Below the pieces are notes generated by a model. It was not told the DNA's origin. It did not search any database and worked only from the letters and a program-made list of their open reading frames with translations. DNA of 64,000 nt. Source: Gemmatimonadota bacterium. GTDB taxonomy: Bacteria; Gemmatimonadota; Gemmatimonadetes; Gemmatimonadales; Gemmatimonadaceae. Shown in pieces: positions 58,901-64,000 of the stretch; the stretch's first letter is position 1; each line of letters opens with the position of its first letter. Position numbers and translations under genes: made by a program. The DNA is taken from positions 248,001-312,000 of the forward strand of contig JAQBPX010000015.1 of NCBI GenBank assembly GCA_028287305.1, written 5' to 3'.

Positions 58901-61115
58901 GGCGTGCACCAGCTTCGACGACGCCACCACCTGCGCGAACCGTCACTACCGCTTCCCTTACTATGGAAGCAGCACGAGTACGGTGACGTTTGCGGCCGAC
59001 ACCAACCGGTTTGCCTACGACCGGATGGGCAACGTCCTTTCGGCCAACGACTGGGCGGCGAAGGTGAAGCGCGCCTACTGGATCACGGGCGCGATCAAGG
59101 CCGACTCGAGCTTCATTCGGGTCTACAGCGACTCTGGCCTCTCGACCGACCCGTACGCCGTGCACGTGTTCGGCACGAACCTGGAGTATGACCTGGCGGG
59201 CAGGCGCACGAAACTCGTGCACGATGTCGGCACGCTCGGGAGCGGCACGGAGCAGGACTACGCTTACAGTCCCATCACGGGCGCGATGACCGGCATTACT
59301 GATCACGCGGGCGTGGCGTACGCGTTCTTCGAGGACGCGCGCGGGCGGCTGGTGAAGCGCACGACGTCGGCCGACAGCTCGGCCGAGCGCTTCGTGTACG
59401 ACGCCGATGACCGGCTCTACTTCCGGGTGGATTCATCCTCCAAGGGCGTGCTGCACACCGACACGCTTCACATGGACGGCCTCGGGCGCGTCACGAAGAG
59501 CGCGACCACCTCCCGCATCACGGGCCTCGCCCGGAGCGAGGAGCTGAGCTACAGCGGCCTGGGCGCGCTGGCGCAGTCGTATTCCTATACGACCAACGCT
59601 GGCACCAACCCGGTCCGCGAGCAGTACCAGACCGACGCCTTTGGCAACATCATCAAGCGCATCGTCGGCGACGGCGCGAGCCAGCGCGCGTACCTCGCGT
59701 ACGAGTACACGGGCGAGGAGCTGGAGCACATCGGCTTCGACAGCCTGTCGCAGGGGCAGACCTTCGACGAGGTCCGGAATCGCTTCGACAACGCCGGCAA
59801 CGTCGCCTGGGCGAGCACGCAGACCATGCAGCGGCAGAGCGGTGGGCCCGGTGCTGCACCCGTCGACTTCACCGACTACAAGGCGCGCAGCTACTACGAC
59901 GGCGACAACAAGCTGCGTGTGTACGACCGGCAGAACCGCGCGGTGAGCAATGGCGCGCGCGGCACGCGCTCCGTGTTCGAGGAATATCGCTACGACGCCC
60001 TGGGCCGGCGCGTGATGACCCGCTCGCGGCGCGATAGCACGTGTACGGAAGGCACGAGCAGCTCTTGCGGCAACCTCGACTTCGCGATCTGGGACGGGAG
60101 CCAGCTCCTGTATGAGATCCGTGAACGGGGCGGCAATGCACGGAGTGCGGCGGCAATGCGCTCGTTCAGCTCGAGCATCGATTCATACGGCGGCAAGATC
60201 GCCTACGTACACGGCGGCGGGATCGACCAACCGCTCGGCGTCTACAAGGGCGCGTTCGCCTTCGCACCGCACGCGAGCTGGAAGGGGCAGTTCGACTTCA
60301 TGACCAAGTTCCGCACCGCGGGCGACACGACGTACACCGAGTTCTCGGTGCAGGGCAGGGACGTGAACCCCTACCTCGAGCTCCGCACCTGGGGCGAGGA
60401 CAGCACCTTCCTCGGCAGTCTTGTGCGCGGCAAGCGGGATGAGTCCGGACTCGTGTACATGCGCAACCGGTACTATGATCCCAAGTCGGGTCGCTTCACG
60501 CAACAGGATCCGATCGGGCTGGCGGGAGGGATGAACCTGTATGGGTTCGCTTCGGGTGATCCTGTCACGTATTCCGATCCTTTTGGTCTCTTCCCCTGTT
60601 GCGATCTGAATGCTGTCGCGAACGTGGCTGCGGGTTTCGGGGATGCGGTTTCCTTTGGCATCACGGACTGGATGCGCGACCAAAGCGGAGACAATGCCGT
60701 GATCAATCACCACAGCACGGCATACATCGGAGGCGAGGCTGCCGAGTTTGTTGCAGAGGTAGCGCTGACCGCAGGAGCGGCAGCCCTCGAGCGGGCGGCG
60801 GGAGAGGTCAGTAGTCGTGCCGCTCGCGCCGCCGCCCGACCCATGGTCGAGGGTGTGGAAAGGGAGGCTGGCCAAGTCGTGCACCACATCAATCCCCTGG
60901 CAGGGCACCCGGGCGGAGCGAAATCCGTATTTCCGCTCCGCGGCCTACCCGCTTCGATCCATAGCGGCACCTGGAATCTCAAGGCGCTCGATGCCGCGGC
61001 TCACGGCGCTGCCCACGCTAACCTTCGGCACATGGAGGCTGGAGTGCGTGCCCTGTGGGACCAGAGCGCGATCGTTCTGCGAGGAATGCTCGATGTCGGG
61101 CGCTCGTCACCGTAG
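55962..61115 (+). CDS. Secreted Rhs/YD-repeat protein with HNH-like C-terminal toxin domain
   Basis: 1717 residues from ATG 55962 with GGAG about 9 bases upstream. A signal peptide (ILWALLLVVLGCIITPAAAKAQG) indicates Sec export. Residues 50-430 look like Ig-like domains (TITISPTHGSTLTSSAQTITITL). From about 455 to 1500 there are YD/RHS repeats (Y-x-(Y/A)D-x2-GR-x-L-type). The core ends with YMRNRYYDPKSGRFTQQDPIGLAGGMNLYGFASGDPV at about 1500-1540, where polymorphic tips begin. The last 175 residues differ and contain VVHHINPLAGHPG (His1641, His1642) and IHSGTWNLKALDAAAHGAAHANLRHME, an HNH/endonuclease-type motif. Contact-dependent or secreted nuclease toxin is likely; the adjacent small gene is its probable antidote. 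Confidence 0.92.
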   Translation: MRYLTDPHAAARARARSPGKILWALLLVVLGCIITPAAAKAQGTAPTITISPTHGSTLTSSAQTITITLCDADDALVDTHEFYFNNVSVSYTWTALSAISGCVSRAQVTFSVTLLPGDNGIAAFVEDAAHHRTYGGASYDYDYPTGHTPSVTPADSSVTVIAGKTAFLDFKIANVGSSSYAFYTVTVTCGSFSGCAHAPTNANASTWGPPATVTAQFAAPSTLGDTGTIRLVATYSGANGSIADTGFIHVTTVAPSVAVNAQRLRAGPTIVRSQCLTIAAGDDAASECGDLRVVHDLPATRTYNAVRTPALLYNSAHAAPAVVLPLDISTFGTTGASSIDVTVTLNGQAVTRNFSWGGTYDGIARQVSFVASAGAFGVTQSGMYPASITVLVHDSSATAPTRTIVDTVSIVDRRTSPFGRGWWLDGVEQLLSVDANTKLWIGGDGSTRVFARSTDSLYVATPTLDRTEQLKRTTVGGNQVWRRMLRNGAFVEFDSNLRHIRTVSTLGHETKLAWNSDGSLDSLKLATPATTMPAYHFTYASVSGAPRLSSVTSPQAGSQSRTISVTATGYRIDRLTGPDTSFVRFNYDTSGKLTARINRLGDSTSYAFDGAGFVSSYTNSMRSDAAVTTTLAHAASRGVTGAPPLISASRTVVDGPRTDGDTVAFFLTQFGAPAEVFATDTGSTTIERNDSRFPILATAIVQPNGLRTESFYSARGLPDSVRTIAPFGGANAVTRFTWHSVWDVVTRSSGPDSAPRVFTYDTGKPLRLSERWEGDTASHITYGYDATTSQLVSLRAPGATAPDSVVYDSTGNFYHGISPLGFVTEAVTDAIGRNTLLRAQVDTGFTRRNLRYDARGLVTSDTSFGGAKLHSDLALSSGVVLDSAQFLAVTNAYDAEGNLTNVYRAGSGTGVEAMTASTSYDARHRKVTESIDGQKDWTYDVSGNLAREVTLARDTIVMTYDARGRMLTRIVPSKSVASGTACTSFDDATTCANRHYRFPYYGSSTSTVTFAADTNRFAYDRMGNVLSANDWAAKVKRAYWITGAIKADSSFIRVYSDSGLSTDPYAVHVFGTNLEYDLAGRRTKLVHDVGTLGSGTEQDYAYSPITGAMTGITDHAGVAYAFFEDARGRLVKRTTSADSSAERFVYDADDRLYFRVDSSSKGVLHTDTLHMDGLGRVTKSATTSRITGLARSEELSYSGLGALAQSYSYTTNAGTNPVREQYQTDAFGNIIKRIVGDGASQRAYLAYEYTGEELEHIGFDSLSQGQTFDEVRNRFDNAGNVAWASTQTMQRQSGGPGAAPVDFTDYKARSYYDGDNKLRVYDRQNRAVSNGARGTRSVFEEYRYDALGRRVMTRSRRDSTCTEGTSSSCGNLDFAIWDGSQLLYEIRERGGNARSAAAMRSFSSSIDSYGGKIAYVHGGGIDQPLGVYKGAFAFAPHASWKGQFDFMTKFRTAGDTTYTEFSVQGRDVNPYLELRTWGEDSTFLGSLVRGKRDESGLVYMRNRYYDPKSGRFTQQDPIGLAGGMNLYGFASGDPVTYSDPFGLFPCCDLNAVANVAAGFGDAVSFGITDWMRDQSGDNAVINHHSTAYIGGEAAEFVAEVALTAGAAALERAAGEVSSRAARAAARPMVEGVEREAGQVVHHINPLAGHPGGAKSVFPLRGLPASIHSGTWNLKALDAAAHGAAHANLRHMEAGVRALWDQSAIVLRGMLDVGRSSP

Positions 61116-61144
61116 ATTCAGCATCAGCAATTGGGAGAACGCAA

Positions 61145-61624
61145 ATGGGATTGCCCAGATGGATTGATAGACTCCGCCGCACTTCCCCGAGGTCCGCAGC
61201 GAAGCGTGTCGAGGCGATCGCCGCTCGCGTCGGCCGACTCACGCGGGAAGAGGCTCGGATCGAGGCAAATGTCCTGCTGAGGGACAGAGTTCTCTTCCGG
61301 TGCGACCGACGACCAGTGGCGCCCGAAGACGTGTCGCGCGTGGACTCGCTGCCTCAACCAACGCGAGACTTGTTCGCGGAGTACGCAGTGGTGGAGACGA
61401 ACAGCATGAGCTTGGCCCGTGAGGCCATAGCCCCGTATCCGAGGGGGCGCGGCTTCATACGCATCGGCGCCGACCTCGCCGACGCCCATGTTGTGGTGCA
61501 AATGGATAGTGCAGTTGTCTCCGTCGTCGACGATGCTGGTCCGAATGACTTGGACCTTGAGGACTCGCACGCATCAATCTGGCACTACTTGATCTTCGTG
61601 AGCGAGACAAGCAAGCCCATGTAG
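61145..61624 (+). CDS. Probable immunity protein, SUKH-like
   Basis: 159 residues from ATG 61145 with a GGGAG ribosome site, 29 bases after the rhs stop. VDSLPQPTRDLFAEYAVVE, GRGFIRIGADLADAHVVVQMDSAVVSVVDDAG and SHASIWHYLIFVSE follow the SMI1/KNR4 (SUKH) pattern typical of immunity proteins for nuclease toxins. The N-terminal 60 residues are basic and helical. Lower GC content than the rhs core, similar to the toxin tail, fits a toxin/immunity cassette that moves as a unit. By position it should bind the HNH-like tip. Confidence 0.78.
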   Translation: MGLPRWIDRLRRTSPRSAAKRVEAIAARVGRLTREEARIEANVLLRDRVLFRCDRRPVAPEDVSRVDSLPQPTRDLFAEYAVVETNSMSLAREAIAPYPRGRGFIRIGADLADAHVVVQMDSAVVSVVDDAGPNDLDLEDSHASIWHYLIFVSETSKPM

Positions 61625-61692
61625 CACCTCGCGCAGAAGAGACCTCGAGTGGTAACTCGGAGGCAGGGGTACCTGGGTAAGCGGAAGATGCG

Positions 61693-61727
61693 AACGCGGC
61701 GTGGAGCCCTTGGCTCCACGCCGCGTT
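61693..61727. terminator. Hairpin, right flank of the rhs/immunity block
   Basis: A perfect 16-bp stem (AACGCGGCGTGGAGCC with GGCTCCACGCCGCGTT) and 3-base loop lies between the immunity gene and the orphan rhs fragment. It shares its arms and the TGCGTG that follows with the hairpin at 55161-55185. It may terminate transcription of the toxin/immunity unit. Confidence 0.7.
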
Positions 61728-61754
61728 CTGCGTGAGATGAGGTCGACGACGGTG

Positions 61755-61888
61755 GTTGCACAGCCGAACGGGTTTGGAAGAACACCTACTATTCCGCAGC
61801 GGGTCTTCCGGTCCTCGCGACGGACTCGATCGCAATTCGTACGTACGTCGACACGCTCTCCCCTGCCTGGACGGCGCACGTATGCGGC
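61755..61888 (+). pseudogene. 5' remnant of a second rhs gene, frameshifted
   Basis: GTTGCACAGCCGAACGGG encodes VAQPNG, matching IVQPNGL of the intact Rhs protein (near 58060). About 20 bases later the homology continues one frame over as YYSAAGLPVLATDS, which is in frame with the following open frame. The corresponding stretch of the intact gene is one base longer, so a single-base deletion is the simplest reading. No start codon or ribosome site is evident; this is a displaced rhs end rather than a complete gene. Confidence 0.75.
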
Positions 61889-63814
61889 ATGCGCATTACG
61901 TACGATCGCGATGGGCGACGCACTTCGCTCGTGCACCCAACGACGCTGGCCGATTGCTCCAGTGCGTACAGCCAGCTGTACACGTACGAAGGACTAACGG
62001 GCCGCCTCAGCTCTGTCACGAGCCCCAAGGGTGCGGTGTTCGGGCTGAGCTATGACGCGGCGGGGCGCCTGCTGCACGAGACCGCTCCGGGCGCTGTCTC
62101 CCGGCGCTATCAGTACGACATCGATGACCGCCTCACCTCGCGGGCGGACAGCGCGGGAGGACAGTGGATCGGGGGCGGCACCCTGCAGTACGATGGCCGC
62201 GACAAGGTGCTGGACGCCACGGAGCAGGGCGAGAGCATCATGGGCTATTCGGGGATGGGCTCCGTGGTGAAGATGGAGCGCTACCGTCCGAACGTCACCG
62301 ACCCGTACACTGGCGAGTACCTGACGGTGGACGGCATCGGCTCCGTGATTCGCAGCACGCGTCGCGGCAGCGCGTACGACCGCCTCACCGTGGAGGATCA
62401 CGACTACCTGCCCGGCAGCGAGCAGCTGATCGGCATCACGGCCGCCTTCCCAGTGGACAGCCAGACCGTGCACGACTTTGACAAGTCCGTGCTCGACTAC
62501 GATCACGCAGGGCAGACGATCTGGACGGGACAGCAGACCTACACCCGAGCGGGTCCGGATAGCGTCATCCTCGCGAGCTACTACCTCACGCGCCAGTACT
62601 ACAACGCGGCGGGGCAGCTGGCGGCGGTGAGCCGGAGTGGCGACAAGCAGTCGCGCGCCACGCGACCGGTGTTCGAGGAGTACCGCTACGACGCCCTGGG
62701 CCGGCGCGTCCTGGTGCGCTCGCGCGGCGACAGCACTGTGAGCGACACCATCGCCCGGAGTGCAATCGAGCGCTACATCTGGGATGGCAGCAACATCCTT
62801 TACGAGAGTCGTCAGCCCGGAGGCAACCAGTACACCGGCGGTCAGCTCGAGAGCGAGACCATGGGCGACGATGGCGCCGGCGTGCACTACGGCATCGTGG
62901 GTTATATCCACGGCGGCGGGATCGACGCGCCGCTGATGCTCTACCGCAATCGCGTAATGATCGTGCCGCATGCCACCTGGCGTGGGGAGTACTACACGGG
63001 CACGGACAGTGCGGGAACGACCAGGACCCTGCAAATGGACTGGCCGGGCAATGCGCTGACGATCAGCAAGGACCCCGACATCTGGGAGAAGTCGAAGGGC
63101 TGGGGTGGCAGCCTCATCACCGGCAAGCGCGACGAGTCCGGGTTGCTCTACATGCGGAACCGGTACTTCGATGGGAAGACCAATCGGTTCACGCAGGAGG
63201 ATCCGATTGGGCTTGCGGGGGGCATGAACTCCTACGCAGTTGGAAATGGAGATCCGGTCAACAACGGCGATCCGCTCGGTCTGTCGTGCGAACGCCAAGG
63301 AACGGATAGACTTCGCTGTGAAAATGTCGGCCCGGGTGACTTTCGCACGATGGCTGATTTCCTCGGAGGTGATGCCGGCAAAGCAGCGTATAGCGCATTC
63401 CAAGCTGCCGGCCTGACTCGATGGAGTTCGAGTACATGCCGGGGTGGCTTTAACGGCGGCCAGTGTGACCAGATCGCGGCGTCGTTGTCCGATCTGACAT
63501 TGAACGCCGATTCGCGGTGTAGTTCCCTTGGCGTTGCGGCAACCCGGCGCTTCCAGCGGGGATTGTTCCACTTGCGTGATCTGGACGGCACAACCGTGGG
63601 CTACGCCTGGAAATTCTTCTTCCGGTGGGGTCATATAGACCTTGACCCATCGATATTCGAGAACCAATCTGACGTGACAGAGGTCATCGCGCACGAGGTG
63701 CGTCATTTCCAGAATGTCTTTGCGGGTGGAGGACCCCTTGGCATCCTTCATGGGTCCGGCGATTCAGTTTACCGTCTGGGTAACTACTGCTCGGGCAAAT
63801 CCATATTTCCATGA
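61889..63814 (+). CDS. Orphan Rhs C-terminal fragment with HExxH toxin tip
   Basis: 641 residues from the first in-frame ATG, but the frame is open from about 61787, so the start is nominal. It contains 450 residues of YD repeats and the core terminus YMRNRYFDGKTNRFTQEDPIGLAGGMNSYAVGNGDPV, parallel to the intact Rhs. The tail of about 175 residues is unrelated to the first tip and includes VIAHEVRHFQN (His602, Glu603, His606), a zinc-metallopeptidase HExxH motif, plus several cysteines (STCRGGFNGGQC, NADSRCSS). It lacks a signal peptide and N-terminal domains, so it is probably silent unless recombined into the intact gene. Confidence 0.85.
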   Translation: MRITYDRDGRRTSLVHPTTLADCSSAYSQLYTYEGLTGRLSSVTSPKGAVFGLSYDAAGRLLHETAPGAVSRRYQYDIDDRLTSRADSAGGQWIGGGTLQYDGRDKVLDATEQGESIMGYSGMGSVVKMERYRPNVTDPYTGEYLTVDGIGSVIRSTRRGSAYDRLTVEDHDYLPGSEQLIGITAAFPVDSQTVHDFDKSVLDYDHAGQTIWTGQQTYTRAGPDSVILASYYLTRQYYNAAGQLAAVSRSGDKQSRATRPVFEEYRYDALGRRVLVRSRGDSTVSDTIARSAIERYIWDGSNILYESRQPGGNQYTGGQLESETMGDDGAGVHYGIVGYIHGGGIDAPLMLYRNRVMIVPHATWRGEYYTGTDSAGTTRTLQMDWPGNALTISKDPDIWEKSKGWGGSLITGKRDESGLLYMRNRYFDGKTNRFTQEDPIGLAGGMNSYAVGNGDPVNNGDPLGLSCERQGTDRLRCENVGPGDFRTMADFLGGDAGKAAYSAFQAAGLTRWSSSTCRGGFNGGQCDQIAASLSDLTLNADSRCSSLGVAATRRFQRGLFHLRDLDGTTVGYAWKFFFRWGHIDLDPSIFENQSDVTEVIAHEVRHFQNVFAGGGPLGILHGSGDSVYRLGNYCSGKSIFP

Positions 63815-64000
63815 GATCACATTGGAAACGTTCGGCGTTGGCCCTTATGGGCTTCGCTCTCGCAGCACGGTGCCCCGGAACCGACGAATCTCCTAGGGTT
63901 GCGACCTATTGGCGACTTCTCGAAATGAGAAAGGCCGTTGCGCGCTATAGAGCCGACTCTACGCATCTGCCAGATTCGATCGACGCGCTGTGTCGCACCA
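63811..64000 (+). CDS. Putative immunity gene for the orphan tip, 3' truncated by window end
   Basis: The ATG at 63811 overlaps the stop of the orphan rhs fragment by ATGA, the position expected of an immunity gene. The frame stays open to the end of the window (63 codons). It begins MRSHWKRSALALMGFALAARC, a signal peptide, which suits protection against a toxin acting in the periplasm or entering from outside. The rest (VATYWRLLEMRKAVARYRADSTHLPDSIDALCR) resembles the helical start of pseudopilin-like or small exported proteins. Family unknown. Confidence 0.55.
   Translation, partial: MRSHWKRSALALMGFALAARCPGTDESPRVATYWRLLEMRKAVARYRADSTHLPDSIDALCRT

Overview
The window is 64 kb of high-GC bacterial chromosome with dense gene packing, many 4-base ATGA stop/start overlaps and several short intergenic hairpins. 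The SufBCD-SufU-SufS operon, bacilliredoxin, Spinster-type MFS carrier, Omp85-like barrel protein and repeated Rhs genes suggest a Gram-negative soil or aquatic bacterium. Gemmatimonadota is my best guess, but no rRNA or other phylogenetic marker is present, so this is inference. Layout: 1-5.5 kb carries a truncated penicillin acylase, an overlapping Rieske oxygenase and a GAF-PAS hybrid histidine kinase. 5.5-13.4 kb holds an M48 protease, a GroES-like protein with a bacilliredoxin, a GT39 glycosyltransferase, and a lipoprotein/MsbA-like exporter/DUF3108 set. 13.5-19.3 kb holds an MFS carrier, a three-gene DUF883/holin-X/DUF3618 envelope cluster and a NatAB-type ABC exporter. 19.4-22.3 kb is a complete molybdate/tungstate importer, followed by an M20 peptidase. 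23.5-29.4 kb is the SUF iron-sulfur operon, sufB-sufC-sufD-sufU-Rieske ferredoxin-sufS-yciI, read leftward. 29.6-35.6 kb contains a molybdenum hydroxylase of the xanthine dehydrogenase family. Its FAD subunit sits apart from the Mo and 2Fe-2S subunits, and the importer 10 kb away could supply its metal. 35.6-51 kb is mixed housekeeping: ferredoxin, HAD phosphatase, outer-membrane barrel, an SGNH plus MBOAT O-acylation pair, Tex, GNAT, and an operon of VOC protein, ABC exporter and PHB-type esterase. 51-64 kb is an accessory island. It holds a HigBA-like and a YefM-YoeB-like toxin-antitoxin pair and a phage-like protein. Next come a sigma-like factor, an S24 (LexA-type) peptidase without an HTH, and a second sigma-like protein whose C-terminus copies an N-terminal segment of the S24 protein. 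They are followed by a lipoprotein, a 1717-residue secreted Rhs protein with an HNH-like tip, its probable SUKH-type immunity protein, and a frameshifted orphan Rhs fragment with an HExxH tip. The sigma/S24 unit and the Rhs unit share an upstream sequence motif, which raises the possibility of joint control. This is the most promising candidate for an undescribed system here. Dispersed non-coding elements are also notable: three copies of an imperfectly palindromic element of 150-230 bp (14.8, 36.8 and 37.3 kb), a 188-base hairpin element at 42.9 kb, REP-like motifs at 32.8 and 35.96 kb, and a 7-bp tandem array at 32.15 kb. I saw no tRNA, rRNA, CRISPR array, integrase, transposase or replication origin.
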